Source: Aquibacillus koreensis | GTDB taxonomy: Bacteria; Bacillota; Bacilli; Bacillales; Amphibacillaceae | Direction: 5' to 3' | DNA: 64,000 nucleotides | Assembly (NCBI RefSeq): GCF_025154055.1 | Contig: NZ_JAOALK010000012.1 | Span: 172,614-236,613 of the forward strand | Shown: positions 26,396-35,362 of the stretch, piece after piece | Layout of the letters: every line of letters begins with the position of its first letter | Numbering within the stretch: position 1 is the stretch's first letter | Made by a program: the position numbers and the translations under genes | The notes under the pieces: model-generated | Told to the model about the DNA's origin: nothing | The model's input: the letters and a program-made list of their open reading frames with translations, nothing else | Databases searched by the model: none

Positions 26396-26890
26396 ATGTT
26401 AAAGAAAAAGTTAATGATGATGGTGTTAGTTGTATTAGTAGGGATGACATTTGCAGGTAATGTGTTTGCTGCGGAGAATGAAGCAAGCGAGAAAGACATT
26501 GTGACGGTAGCTAAGGACGCAGGTAACTTTTCTGTATTGGTTGCAGCTTTAGAAAAAGTAGGATTGGCGGAAACGTTAAAAGGAGATGGACCATTTACTG
26601 TTTTTGCCCCAACAGATGAAGCATTTGAAAAGCTATTGAAAGATTTAGACATTACAGCAGAAGAATTACTAGCAAGAGATGATTTGAAGGATATTCTACT
26701 TTATCATGTAGTAGCAGGAAAAGTGTTGTCTACTGATTTAAAAGATGGAATGAAAGTAGATACGCTAGCAGAGAAGAAAGCAAAAATTAAACTTGACCCA
26801 GTTCGAATCAATAAAGCAAACGTCGTAACCCCAGACATCGCAGCATCTAATGGTGTCATTCACGTGATCGATCAAGTCCTATTACCATAA
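26396..26890 (+). CDS. Secreted fasciclin (FAS1) domain protein
   Basis: About 164 residues. A Sec signal peptide (KKKLMMMVLVVLVGMTFAGN, cleavage likely after VFA) is followed by a single FAS1 domain with the family landmarks FTVFAPTDEAFEKL, LLYHVVAGKVLS and NGVIHVIDQVLLP. FAS1 proteins are extracellular adhesion or matrix components. A single-domain secreted form is the usual bacterial type. AAGGAGG precedes the ATG at 26396; the longer frame from 26306 lacks one. Confidence 0.93.
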   Translation: MLKKKLMMMVLVVLVGMTFAGNVFAAENEASEKDIVTVAKDAGNFSVLVAALEKVGLAETLKGDGPFTVFAPTDEAFEKLLKDLDITAEELLARDDLKDILLYHVVAGKVLSTDLKDGMKVDTLAEKKAKIKLDPVRINKANVVTPDIAASNGVIHVIDQVLLP

Positions 26891-26898
26891 TAGAAATA

Positions 26899-26953
26899 GA
26901 GGGACGGTTCTTGCGTTTCCAAAATTGGAAACACAAGAACCGTCCCCATGTTT
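26899..26953. repeat. Family A palindromic repeat (copy 5), supplies a stop codon
   Basis: Arms GAGGGACGGTTCTTG / CAAGAACCGTCCCCATGTTT around GTTTCCAAAATTGGAAAC. The TAA of the leftward diguanylate cyclase gene (26954..26952) is formed by the terminal GTTTA of this element, so its insertion or the gene's decay has set the C-terminus. Confidence 0.9.
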
Positions 26954-28493
26954 ACAACACACATACTTGATTACGCCCCGACTGCTTTGCTGCATATAAG
27001 GCTTTATCTGCTTTGTTAAGAATCTGATATAGTAGCTCTCCAGTAGCTGCTTCCGCTAAACCAAGGCTTAACGTTACGGAAATCTTTTCTGCTTGTGTTA
27101 GGAATGAACTTGACTCCACTTCACAACGTATTTGATTTGCTAAATCTTTAGCTTCTTGTTTTGAATAACCCTGTAAAGCAAGCACAAACTCCTCACCACC
27201 ATATCTAGCAAAAAGCATATCTTCTGTAAGTTGTGCATTACATACATTTACTACATGAACAAGCAACTGATCACCAACATAATGACCGAACGTATCATTC
27301 ACATTTTTAAAATAATCAATGTCGATCAAGATCACACTAAATGCGAATTCATTTTCTATTGTCTCGTCTAAACGTTGTTGACATTGTTCAAAAAAGGCAC
27401 GACGATTGTAGATCTGTGTAAGGTCGTCATAATAGGCTTGGTGCTCTAACTTTTCTTGAAGCTCTTTTACCTCCGTAATATCGGTAAACAGAAGTAGGAG
27501 ACCATTACTATTATTCGTTTCTTGCATCTTGGTAGAACGTACCTGATAGATTCTTTCTTCATTTCCAGGCTTTGTATGGTGTAATTCATGGTGAATATTA
27601 GGCTCTATGTTATACGGGAACGGATTGCCAGATATCCTACGCCAGACATCGACAAAGTTATCACCAAGCATAGACTTATTTATATTCGGAAACATAGCTT
27701 TACAGGCATGATTGAATTCTATCATTCTATTCGATTCATCAAGTACGATCACACCATCATTTATACTATTAAAAATAGCATCTTTCGCAATAGGCATAAT
27801 CGTAAATAAACGCGAGGAGCTAATCGCCCATACATAGAACAAAGAAGTCAACCATAATACCATTGGAACGGGATCAACTCCTGGTGGTGTCAATCCAATT
27901 AAATAAATAAAAGCAGTTAGCATTGGAACTAGTTGTCCAAACAGTAGTGCGATTAATTGAGGTCGATAAACCTTGGCCGTTTCCTTCCAATGCGAGATCA
28001 ATAGAAAGAATGCGATAAACATACAAGCAAAGGTGAACATACCATGAATCATGTACCATATCCCTATTTCCTGATGGACATAAGGTGCTCCTAATTCCGG
28101 ATCAAAAGCATACACGCGATAATGCAAATGATGAAAATCATTGGTTAGAACCATGATGAAACTAACAAATGGTATCAGGATTAAAGGAATCCATTTTCTT
28201 TTGGTAATGTTAATTCCAAGGTAATGCATAATGAATAATAAGCCGAGCGGCGAAGAGATAGGCATTCCAATATATTGGATTATTGTCCAAAACTTCATTT
28301 CTGTTAAAGTGGTGGACATAAGCCCAAATGCCGAACCAACACAATAGATGGTAATACTAATCGAATATAAAATAAACCAGTTTGCTATATTTCTAAACTT
28401 ATGACGCTTAAGAAAAACATAGAAACAAAGATAAATAATTAATACACTCGATGTGCAGACAAGGGTAATATAAGCTGTCAATGCAGTGTTCAT
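26952..28493 (-). CDS. Membrane diguanylate cyclase: 7TM sensor, PAS, GGDEF
   Basis: About 513 residues, the same architecture as 11162..12679 but clearly diverged. Seven hydrophobic segments (about 1-215) in the histidine-kinase 7TM sensor pattern, a PAS domain (about 225-340, FNSINDGVIVLDESNRMIEF), then GGDEF (about 350-513) with ARYGGEEF near residue 431 and YDDLTQIYNRRAFFEQC at entry. An active-type signature, so c-di-GMP synthesis is expected. AGAGGT is seven bases before the ATG at 28493. It ends exactly where repeat copy 5 begins. Confidence 0.9.
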   Translation of the reverse strand: MNTALTAYITLVCTSSVLIIYLCFYVFLKRHKFRNIANWFILYSISITIYCVGSAFGLMSTTLTEMKFWTIIQYIGMPISSPLGLLFIMHYLGINITKRKWIPLILIPFVSFIMVLTNDFHHLHYRVYAFDPELGAPYVHQEIGIWYMIHGMFTFACMFIAFFLLISHWKETAKVYRPQLIALLFGQLVPMLTAFIYLIGLTPPGVDPVPMVLWLTSLFYVWAISSSRLFTIMPIAKDAIFNSINDGVIVLDESNRMIEFNHACKAMFPNINKSMLGDNFVDVWRRISGNPFPYNIEPNIHHELHHTKPGNEERIYQVRSTKMQETNNSNGLLLLFTDITEVKELQEKLEHQAYYDDLTQIYNRRAFFEQCQQRLDETIENEFAFSVILIDIDYFKNVNDTFGHYVGDQLLVHVVNVCNAQLTEDMLFARYGGEEFVLALQGYSKQEAKDLANQIRCEVESSSFLTQAEKISVTLSLGLAEAATGELLYQILNKADKALYAAKQSGRNQVCVL

Positions 28494-28570
28494 TTTTATA
28501 CCTCTATGGATGAAATGTTTCTTATAATGTAGCATAAATAGACATAAAATTGGGTTTTTTTTATGAAAAT

Positions 28571-28626
28571 AGTACTTGGCCCACCGGTTATTGTCGAGTT
28601 CTGCATATTACGGTGGGGCAGGTACT
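28571..28626. repeat. REP-like inverted repeat (AGTACYTGSCCCACCG type)
   Basis: AGTACTTGGCCCACCG and CGGTGGGGCAGGTACT pair at 14 of 16 positions with about 24 bases between. A different word from families A and B but similar in size and placement. Confidence 0.6.
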
Positions 28627-28689
28627 TAAATTACACGAAGAAAAAACTATTATGGTAGCACGTTGTTCATAATGAAATTATGAAAAAAA

Positions 28690-28746
28690 CGCCTGTCACA
28701 CCCTCAAAAGTCCAACTTGATATTTGTGGGTATGACAGACACTGGG
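28690..28746. repeat. REP-like inverted repeat (GCCTGTCACACCC type)
   Basis: GCCTGTCACACCC and GGGTATGACAGACAC form imperfect arms about 30 bases apart, directly after the stop of the leftward gene 28754..30388. Possibly serves as its terminator. Confidence 0.55.
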
Positions 28747-28753
28747 CAATAAT

Positions 28754-30388
28754 TTAAGCAACAACTGAATTTTCAATAGACAACGTCTGATTATACTCTT
28801 CAGCTAACATTGTTGTCACAAACTCAACAGTAGGATCAATTTCTTCAACGATTTCTCTCAAGCTATCCAAATTCGTTTTGAAAAACTCTTTACGATAATT
28901 CACTTTATTTACTCGTCGTTCATTTAGGATCGAATGAAGTTTCTGCTCTAAACCAACTGCATCATCACTAAAGATCATGGCATGAACATCAAATTTGAAT
29001 GGAACAGAAGCGTCACCTAATTCATCAATTCTGTCCTGTGGAACCATTCTTCTCGTCATTCCTATTTTAAACATTTCATCACCAAATGAGCCTAAGTTAG
29101 AAATGACATAAACATATCCTGCTTTACCCAATGATAGGCTAGCTATTTCCTCTTTCTTGTCATTTATATTTTTCATTTGGCTTTCTAATTCGGTCAATCT
29201 ATCCAATAGTTGTTGTATCTTTTCTTGGTCCGTTTCTAATTCTAGCAATTCTTTATTTCTATTCATTTCTATTTCAAATTTTTGCTCTTCTTTTTCAAGT
29301 TTCTTGCGTTCTTCAGCAAGTTGTTTTCTTTCCAAAGCCTCTTGTTTCATTTGTTCTTTAATCAATCGTTGCTCTTCTTTTTCACGTTCTCTATATACAT
29401 AGTATTTGTATTCAATATTAAGTAATTCGACATATAGTGGCTCAATCTCGGTCAAAAATTTTGTTATAGTCGGGAGGATTGCTTGATTACCATTTCCACA
29501 AATTGCTAGATATTTCGTTATAATATCTTTCACCGACTGAACAGATTCTTCCAACTTATTGTATCTTAGTTGAAAAAGTAAGAGCTGCATTTCTGCTTGT
29601 AATCCTATAATCATTAAGCTGTAAATGGTCTTATTTCCTTTAGTGGTATAACGGTCTTCATATTTTTCTAACACGTTCTTAATCTCTTTATTCGTTGCAT
29701 TGGAAAGACTACGTAATTCTTTTGAATTATCTGAATGTAAATAGAGCCTAATTACGGTTCCTAGTAGAGAATCTTTATTTAAAGTATCTTCTATTTCTTG
29801 TATTGAACTTTCTACTTTTTCGAAATTTATGGTATGAGGAAATCGTTGATCAAAGTTTTTTAAGCCCGTCACTTCTGACTTGAACTTCCGAGCTTGTTTC
29901 TTATATCTATTTACTTCTTTTTCTAAAGCTTCGTATTCTACTGTAAGTCCACTTATATTACTCTGATACTCTGCCGTCTTTTCAACAACTGCTCGTAGGC
30001 TCTCATTCGCTTCCTCTACTATTCTCTTGGCTTGTAACTCTGCATCTTCAATTGTAGCTTTATTCTCAATCCTTATCGAATCCTCTGTCTCTTTTATCAC
30101 ATTTTGAATTAGAGCGTTTTTATCACTTAGGATTGTATTTTTCTCTTCTAGTTCCGTATTTTTCTCTTCTATCCTTCGACCTAGTTCTAATAACATTTCC
30201 TGTTTTTCTTTTATTGGGGTATTCACTAGCTCATCTTCCCTAAGAATCGAAATTACCTTTTTTCTATTGATCAATTGAATAATGTACAGTGCAATAGCTA
30301 CTATTGCTGGTATTAAAAGAAAACTAAATAATGACAGTATGAGAATAAGACCAGTTGAGTACCACCACTTATCTTTAAATAGGGGCAT
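28754..30388 (-). CDS. DUF4041 coiled-coil protein with C-terminal GIY-YIG-like (T5orf172) domain
   Basis: 544 residues. The N-terminus has two adjacent hydrophobic segments (about 10-45), so it is membrane anchored. Long coiled coils follow (about 60-170), then a DUF4041-type region (about 185-330), a second coiled coil rich in Glu/Lys/Arg (about 330-415) and a GIY-YIG/Mug113 domain: AGYVYVISNLGSFGDEMFKIG, then MTRRMVPQDRIDELGDASVPF. This order is typical of DUF4041 proteins carried by phages and defence or mobile regions. A GIY-YIG nuclease role is possible but unproven. It lies next to a PIN-type toxin-antitoxin pair at the start of the accessory block. Confidence 0.8.
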   Translation of the reverse strand: MPLFKDKWWYSTGLILILSLFSFLLIPAIVAIALYIIQLINRKKVISILREDELVNTPIKEKQEMLLELGRRIEEKNTELEEKNTILSDKNALIQNVIKETEDSIRIENKATIEDAELQAKRIVEEANESLRAVVEKTAEYQSNISGLTVEYEALEKEVNRYKKQARKFKSEVTGLKNFDQRFPHTINFEKVESSIQEIEDTLNKDSLLGTVIRLYLHSDNSKELRSLSNATNKEIKNVLEKYEDRYTTKGNKTIYSLMIIGLQAEMQLLLFQLRYNKLEESVQSVKDIITKYLAICGNGNQAILPTITKFLTEIEPLYVELLNIEYKYYVYREREKEEQRLIKEQMKQEALERKQLAEERKKLEKEEQKFEIEMNRNKELLELETDQEKIQQLLDRLTELESQMKNINDKKEEIASLSLGKAGYVYVISNLGSFGDEMFKIGMTRRMVPQDRIDELGDASVPFKFDVHAMIFSDDAVGLEQKLHSILNERRVNKVNYRKEFFKTNLDSLREIVEEIDPTVEFVTTMLAEEYNQTLSIENSVVA

Positions 30389-30455
30389 ATCCTTTCCTCC
30401 TTAAGAAATTTATAAAAATAAAACTAGAGTGTTTCGATTTGTGCTTCCTAAAAAC

Positions 30456-31181
30456 TCAAGCAACCTTAAGAATTCTTACTGTTCCAATTGATACTTCCGA
30501 ATAATAGGTGTGTACAAAATCGGAATCTAATGTTGCAAAGTAATTGATATTATGTTGTGCAGTCAATGCTAGATGTATAGCATCTGCCGGACCAAGTTGA
30601 AAAAATTTTATATGATTGAGGGCATGGAATTGTGTCGTTTCATCAGAATTAGGAGTAATAATTTTGAAACCAATCTTTCTTTCAAAGTCGGAATATGTTT
30701 GTACACTATTTTTATAATAGTGCTCGAGGTAGTCTCTATGTTGAGGAAATTGAAGTTTAAAGCCCTTCATAAGTTGTTCAATAGAGTGGCTGAATTCCCC
30801 TGTATTTACCAACCGTTGTATTTTCTGTTTAGGAATAAGGGAATGAAGACGCTTTGAAGTTTCAATATCACCAATTTCAATCTTTTCCTCGTGTGATAAA
30901 CGATAGTGGGGCTTATTAATTATTTTATGAGTGATTACCAATACATTTCGAATATGATTCTTAAATAAATTATGTATAACTTCTGTAACAACCATATTAC
31001 TTATAGCAATATAATTAACTCCATCTTTCTCCCATTTAGATAATATTTCGGCTACATTGTCACCTCAAATATCACTAGAATCTAAATAAGACAAAATAAA
31101 ACAAGCATCCAAATAAATTGACGCTTGTTGAAAGTCAATTTCCTTCATATCTTCATATTCAATTACAAAATTGTTAGTCAT
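30456..31181 (-). pseudogene. PIN-domain toxin (VapC-like), broken by in-frame TGA
   Basis: The full frame runs from the ATG at 31181 (GGAAGG seven bases upstream) to 30456, 241 codons. Codon 39 is TGA (31067..31065), in SYLDSSDI*GDNVAEIL. Before it lies the first PIN motif IYLDACFILSYL (Asp25); after it TEVIHNLF, ADAIHLALTAQHNINYFATLD and D in DSDFVH, the remaining acidic PIN residues. An ATG at 30995 could still give a C-terminal fragment without the first catalytic Asp. CGA to TGA (Arg to stop) is the simplest origin. The toxin RNase is therefore probably inactive. Confidence 0.8.
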
Positions 31182-31388
31182 TTACTTACCTTCCTTATAC
31201 AGTTCTACCAATCCCTTTTTTGTCATTGAAGAAACCGCGATTTGCTTTCTCAAGATATGGAATTTTGTTTCCTGATTAGTTTCTTTTTGTTGTTTCTGAT
31301 TATTAACTTCTGCTATTGTACTCACTTGAATCACCCCTTTTAAATTATTGTTAGGTTTATTATCTATTCCTTTTCGACATTCATCCAT
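31182..31388 (-). CDS. Putative antitoxin of the PIN-domain pair
   Basis: About 68 residues, charged, without membrane segment, rich in Asn/Gln/Lys in the middle (EVNNQKQQKETNQETKF) and ending SSMTKKGLVELYKEGK. The stop directly abuts the toxin start (TAA then ATG), the standard coupling of antitoxin-toxin pairs. The ATG at 31388 follows GGAGGAATTTT. A second start, GTG near 31325 with AAAAGGGGTG ahead, would give a 47-residue form. No DNA-binding fold is recognisable by eye, so the antitoxin role is inferred from position and size. Confidence 0.55.
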   Translation of the reverse strand: MDECRKGIDNKPNNNLKGVIQVSTIAEVNNQKQQKETNQETKFHILRKQIAVSSMTKKGLVELYKEGK

Positions 31389-31714
31389 AAAATTCCTCCA
31401 TTGCACTTGTAAAAAAATGTATTTTTAAAGTTTTCTATTATATATACTATTTCCATTCTGTGTTTTTACTAAACAAAGAGTACGTGTTACGAGCAGTAGT
31501 GAATGCAGAAGTATAAAGAGCTAGTAGTAAAGAAGAAATTCTATTAAATATATAGAATGGATGGGAACAATAACTCATTTTCTTCTGTTATGATTTAAGT
31601 ATGATGATTGGTGATATTTTAAATATTTCACTTAAACTGACTGATTAGGATAGTTGAGTAATACTCGAAAATTAGAGTTATATCTTAAAGTTTTCAATTA
31701 CGAGGAGGGATTAT
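31389..31714. other. Divergent intergenic region, nothing recognised
   Basis: AT-rich spacer between the leftward toxin-antitoxin pair and the rightward small-gene array. It must hold two promoters, but I see no site clear enough to call and no hairpin. Confidence 0.35.
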
Positions 31715-31858
31715 GTGGAAGTTTTCGGAATTATGGGGTTCTCATTCGGAACTATGGGATTTATTTTTGGCCTTATTGCTTTTACAACAGCAGTGACTAG
31801 TAGTAATAAAGTAAAAGAACTTGAACAGAGAATTGATGATTTAGAGGGAAAATCATGA
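31715..31858 (+). CDS. 47-residue one-TM protein with coiled-coil tail
   Basis: A GTG at 31715 follows GAGGAGGGA by four bases. The product MEVFGIMGFSFGTMGFIFGL continues with AFTTAV, then a charged helical tail (KVKELEQRIDDLEGKS). Small proteins with this layout (Gly/Phe-rich single TM plus heptad tail) are common in Bacilli and unnamed. The overlapping ATG frame ends early at a TGA, so the GTG frame is preferred. Confidence 0.65.
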   Translation: MEVFGIMGFSFGTMGFIFGLIAFTTAVTSSNKVKELEQRIDDLEGKS

Positions 31859-31925
31859 ACTGTGTATTAAACAAATGGAGAGCTTTTCAGTAGGTTACTG
31901 AAATAAAAGATAGGGAGATGAAAAA

Positions 31926-32354
31926 GTGACAGAAAATAAAAAAATGCTTATATGGATACTAATCCCACTTATCTATGGATTGGTATCCAACACATTTATG
32001 CTGATAATACCTCCATTTTTGAGCCAACTTGTCTTTGCAATATTTTGGTTTTGGGTAGGAATGAAGTTATCTTGTTTAAGTGGAAACAAAGTGAAGATTT
32101 TCTTTATTGGTAATAGTGTTTGGCTACTTTCATTTTTAATATATTTATGGCAATTTGTATTTTTAGATGATGAAAGCAGAAATATGTTTTTAGCAAGTAT
32201 TAGTCAATATTATATGCTACCGTTTATTTGGTCTGGTACTAAATTGTCATTATTGTTTACGGATGTTATTCATGGGACAACCATAACAATTATTGCTTAT
32301 TGTTCGATGCTATGCGTGTTTACGGTTGGTTTTATAGTAGGAAAGGTAAAATAA
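31926..32354 (+). CDS. Four-TM membrane protein, unknown function
   Basis: 142 residues with four hydrophobic segments and short polar loops (LSGNKVKI, DDESRNM). GTG start after AGGGAGATG. First of a run of about a dozen short rightward genes, each with its own spacer. No domain is recognised. Confidence 0.65.
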   Translation: MTENKKMLIWILIPLIYGLVSNTFMLIIPPFLSQLVFAIFWFWVGMKLSCLSGNKVKIFFIGNSVWLLSFLIYLWQFVFLDDESRNMFLASISQYYMLPFIWSGTKLSLLFTDVIHGTTITIIAYCSMLCVFTVGFIVGKVK

Positions 32355-32469
32355 TTGTGAAAAGTGGTACATAAACTCGTGTGCTAATCTTTAAAAAGGA
32401 TAAGCTCTATTTATATGGCACATGTAATACAAGACTAAAGATAGATTTATATAAATGACTACTAACATG

Positions 32470-32562
32470 AGGGACGATCCTCTTTTCTAGATGGTGTTAA
32501 GAATTATAGGGAATTTTTGTTAATATATATTGTGAATGATCTTAAAGTAAAGTGGCAGTAAT
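32470..32562 (+). promoter_or_regulatory. Shared terminator-promoter module, copy at 32.5 kb (hairpin half lost)
   Basis: GACGATCCTCTTTTCT (the right half of a hairpin seen intact at 34.3 kb) is followed by GGGAATTTTTGTTAATATAT, TTGTGAATGATCTTAAAGTA and a GGCAG tail. It precedes the gene at 32588. The terminator arm is half deleted but the promoter part is kept. Confidence 0.55.
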
Positions 32563-32587
32563 GTTCAATAAGATAAGGGGGATTATA

Positions 32588-32758
32588 ATGAGTTCTACTA
32601 AAATAATGTTATTAGGTATTGCATTGATGCTTATTGCAATATATATACCACATGAAGCTGGTTTTAGAACTGCTGGTTCAGAGATTTTTCTTTTAGCTAT
32701 AGGATTTCTCATTGTAATAGTTGGCTTTTTTAAGAAGGATAAGAAAGATAAGTTATGA
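32588..32758 (+). CDS. 56-residue two-TM protein
   Basis: ATG after AAGGGGGATTATA. The product begins MSSTKIMLLGIALMLIAIYI and continues through a short polar stretch (PHEAGFRTAGSE) to a second hydrophobic segment and a basic tail (FFKKDKKDKL). Nothing suggests an enzyme. It lies directly behind the shared promoter module. Confidence 0.6.
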   Translation: MSSTKIMLLGIALMLIAIYIPHEAGFRTAGSEIFLLAIGFLIVIVGFFKKDKKDKL

Positions 32759-32889
32759 ATATGTTATTTCGTTAAAGGAATGCTTATCTGGAACAAGAAA
32801 CCCAGACTTTAATAGTATTATAAAGAAGGAAATTGTAGAACCGATCGTTTCTGTTAGTTTGAGTACATATTATTTAGGGAGGTAATACA

Positions 32890-33120
32890 ATGAAAAAATA
32901 CTTTGTCTTTTTCGCAGTAATAGTAACGGTTCTTTCATTATTTGGACTTATAACTAACAATGACACATTATTACCTTATGTATTGATAGGTGTGGGAATT
33001 CTTACACTTATTTCTGGAATGAGTGAACTAAGACAAAAACAGGAAAGAACTCTAGGAATCGTTTCTATTTTCACCTCTTTGATTACATTTAGTTGGGGTA
33101 TAAATTTGGTGCTAATATAA
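32890..33120 (+). CDS. 76-residue two- to three-TM protein
   Basis: ATG after AGGGAGGTAATACA. A hydrophobic start (MKKYFVFFAVIVTVLSLFGL), a second segment (about 32-48), a charged loop (ELRQKQERTLG) and a final segment. Family not recognised. Confidence 0.6.
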   Translation: MKKYFVFFAVIVTVLSLFGLITNNDTLLPYVLIGVGILTLISGMSELRQKQERTLGIVSIFTSLITFSWGINLVLI

Positions 33121-33231
33121 GTATCTGAGCAAATAATATACCTTCAACTTTCGAAGCAGTAATATACATATTCCAAATCGGAAAAAATCATCCTTGATTT
33201 GCAGGAATCTAAATTGAAAGGAGTGATCAAA

Positions 33232-33708
33232 ATGGCAGAAGCAACAAATATGATAAAAACTATTAAACAACTTGAAGAAATTAAATTAGTAGGTTTTAGA
33301 GTTTTGTGTTCTGGTGATCAATACATAACAGAAATCCCAAAAGCCTCACTAAGTTTAAGTGAACGGATCAATGAAATAAAACAGGTGGTTAACCCGTTAC
33401 TACAATATGGTGCATTTGTAGTCGATAACCAAACTACTGAAGATGATGGTTATTGGGTATGTGTTGAAGTAAAAGAGTATGAAGATATTCCATCTGATAT
33501 GGTTACAATTACAGTCCCACCCCAAAGATATGCTGTATCAAGACATAAAGGGGCTAATTATCAGATTGTGAACTGGTATGAAGAATTACATAACTGGATT
33601 GTTGCTAACAACTATTCAAGACTAAAAGAAAAATGGCATTTAGAAAAATTTTATAGTTGGAATGATACTGAAAATCTAGATGTAGAGTTGTTTGATACGA
33701 TTAAGTAA
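33232..33708 (+). CDS. GyrI-like / AraC effector-binding domain protein
   Basis: About 158 residues, a stand-alone effector-binding domain without DNA-binding part. Landmarks: IKQLEEIKLVGFRV at the start, VTVPPQRYAVSRHKG-like core (ITVPPQRYAVSRHKG), YEELHNWIVANNY, and the acidic-aromatic end LEKFYSWNDTENLDVELF. Such proteins (B. subtilis YobU type) bind small cationic or aromatic ligands; some hydrolyse cyclopropanoid toxins. AAAGGAG is seven bases before the ATG at 33232. Confidence 0.8.
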   Translation: MAEATNMIKTIKQLEEIKLVGFRVLCSGDQYITEIPKASLSLSERINEIKQVVNPLLQYGAFVVDNQTTEDDGYWVCVEVKEYEDIPSDMVTITVPPQRYAVSRHKGANYQIVNWYEELHNWIVANNYSRLKEKWHLEKFYSWNDTENLDVELFDTIK

Positions 33709-33801
33709 CAAGTAACTACTCTATGGAGCGTTCATCTTCCATAATGCGTTGTTACCACAGCCCTTATTCTACGAAGGGGCAGAGAAATGAAGGAGAACAA
33801 A

Positions 33802-34266
33802 ATGGCTTATGAATTTACGATCATGACACAGGAACAAGCAGAAAATATTGCATTTAACTGGCATTATGAAGGTGAATATTCATTTTATGATATGGAAGCT
33901 GATCAAGAAGATTTAGTTGAATTTTTAAACCCAGAAGAAAGAGGTAACTCAACATTTGCTGTAACAAAAGAAAAGGCATTGGTTGCGTTCATTAGTATTA
34001 GTAAAGTTGCCGACAGAACCTGTGAAATTGGTTTAGGAATGAGACCAGATTTAACTGGAAAAGGCTATGGTGCAGAGTTTTTAAGCGCAGGTATTAACTT
34101 TATTCAAACAGATTTTAAATCTAAAAAAATCACATTATCAGTTGCAACTTTTAATCAAAGAGCTATACATTTATATAGAAAAGTCGGATTTAAAGATGTA
34201 GAGACTTTTATGCAAGATACAAATGGAAGTACATATGAATTTCTGAGGATGGAATATAAATGTTAA
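33802..34266 (+). CDS. GNAT-family N-acetyltransferase
   Basis: About 154 residues, a single GNAT domain. It shows CEIGLGMRPDLTGKGYGAEF (pyrophosphate loop R-x-x-x-G-K-G-Y-G), then LSVATFNQRAIHLYRKVGF, the classic strand 5 / helix 4 block of RimI/RimL-like enzymes. The N-terminal WHYEGEYSFYDM resembles the family that acetylates amines or protein N-termini. AAGGAG before the ATG at 33802. A strong terminator follows. Confidence 0.88.
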   Translation: MAYEFTIMTQEQAENIAFNWHYEGEYSFYDMEADQEDLVEFLNPEERGNSTFAVTKEKALVAFISISKVADRTCEIGLGMRPDLTGKGYGAEFLSAGINFIQTDFKSKKITLSVATFNQRAIHLYRKVGFKDVETFMQDTNGSTYEFLRMEYKC

Positions 34267-34281
34267 AAATCTTCAGTTCAA

Positions 34282-34392
34282 CAAGAGGATCGTCATATTA
34301 TTGGCGATCCTCTTTTCTTGGTATGATGATAACTTTTGGAATTTCATGTTAAAATAAATTGTGAATGAATGATCTTAAAGTAAAGAGCAGTA
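34282..34392 (+). promoter_or_regulatory. Shared terminator-promoter module, intact copy at 34.3 kb
   Basis: A hairpin AAGAGGATCG / CGATCCTCTT followed by TTCTT ends the GNAT transcript (34282..34315). It is directly followed by TTTTGGAATTTCATGTTAAA, ATAAATTGTGAATG and GATCTTAAAGTAAAGAGCAG, the promoter part that recurs at 32.5, 41.2 and 49.1 kb. Probable extended -10 in ATGTTAAAAT. It precedes the gene at 34426. Confidence 0.7.
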
Positions 34393-34425
34393 TTATTAAA
34401 TTAGGTTTTTGAAAGGATGTGTTTT

Positions 34426-34635
34426 ATGGAAAGTAAAAAAAGAAGCAATCGTAATATTATTCAGGGGATTGCTTATGCAATAGTAGTGATTACTCTTACT
34501 ATGAGAATAGTGTTATTTGTGTCAGGAATAGCCCAGAATTTAGCTTATAGTACACTTGATGCAATAACGTGGACAGGGCTTGCCATAGGAATCATTTTAC
34601 TTTTAATGTCATATTTATTTCCGAAACAGCCCTAA
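34426..34635 (+). CDS. 69-residue two-TM protein
   Basis: ATG at 34426 after GAAAGGATG. Basic start (MESKKRSNRN), two hydrophobic segments (about 12-35 and 46-63), tail FPKQP. Unknown family. Confidence 0.6.
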   Translation: MESKKRSNRNIIQGIAYAIVVITLTMRIVLFVSGIAQNLAYSTLDAITWTGLAIGIILLLMSYLFPKQP

Positions 34636-34731
34636 ATACACATTTTTCATAGTTCAACTAAAGTGCAGTTAGTAGAACAGCGGTAAAGTTTTCTTTAAAA
34701 AGATTTCAAGTAACTAAACGGAGTGTGTTCC

Positions 34732-34905
34732 ATGTGGACTTTGGTAAAATACATTACAATAATTATCTGGGTGGTTCTTTTTAGTTATCTCAGAGAAGCA
34801 TTTGGAGTTTCCAAAAACATATATTATATAATTATAGGCTTCCCATTACTATTGGGAGGAGTTTTGCTTTTAGATTATTTATTCGAGAAAAAGATAAAAA
34901 CGTAA
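34732..34905 (+). CDS. 57-residue two-TM protein
   Basis: ATG at 34732 after ACGGAGTG. It begins MWTLVKYITIIIWVVLFSYL, has a short loop (REAFGVSKN) and a second segment, and ends DYLFEKKIKT. Unknown family. Confidence 0.55.
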   Translation: MWTLVKYITIIIWVVLFSYLREAFGVSKNIYYIIIGFPLLLGGVLLLDYLFEKKIKT

Positions 34906-35032
34906 ACTTTGGAACAAGGGTTACTGCCTTATTCGTTAAATGGCAAGTTATTGGGAGAAGGTTTATAAAGGTTTCATCTTCCTTCTGAATTATTAATAGT
35001 AAATAAAAAAGAAAAACAAAAGAGGTGAAAAT

Positions 35033-35362
35033 ATGTATTGGGAGACACTTCCAAGTTTGTTTTGGGCAATATTTTACTTGTTTTTATTGGCAACATTGGG
35101 AACTGCAATAATAAATGTAACTCGAGGGAAAGTTAGAGGACTATCTATTGTTACTATTGTGACAACTATAAGTATTCCATTTGTAGGAATAATAAATAGC
35201 ATCGGAAGAGCAAAAGGTGTCAATGAATATGAACACTTAATTGCTCATTTGCGACAAGGTTCAATCTGGTCTATTTATATTGTAATGGGTTTACTTTATT
35301 TTCTTCTTTATTGGGTAATTTTACTTTTTAAAAAGAAAACAAAAATTGAAGTATCTTATTAA
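35033..35362 (+). CDS. 109-residue three-TM membrane protein
   Basis: ATG after AAGAGGTGAAAAT. Three hydrophobic segments (about 8-27, 38-56, 80-100), a loop GRAKGVNEYEHLIAHLRQGS and a basic tail (FKKKTKIEVSY). Family not recognised. Confidence 0.65.
   Translation: MYWETLPSLFWAIFYLFLLATLGTAIINVTRGKVRGLSIVTIVTTISIPFVGIINSIGRAKGVNEYEHLIAHLRQGSIWSIYIVMGLLYFLLYWVILLFKKKTKIEVSY

Noticed and set aside
31065..31067. TGA in the PIN gene as a selenocysteine codon
   Set aside because: Position is not in a redox motif, the neighbouring residues are unrelated to selenoproteins and no SECIS-like hairpin follows.
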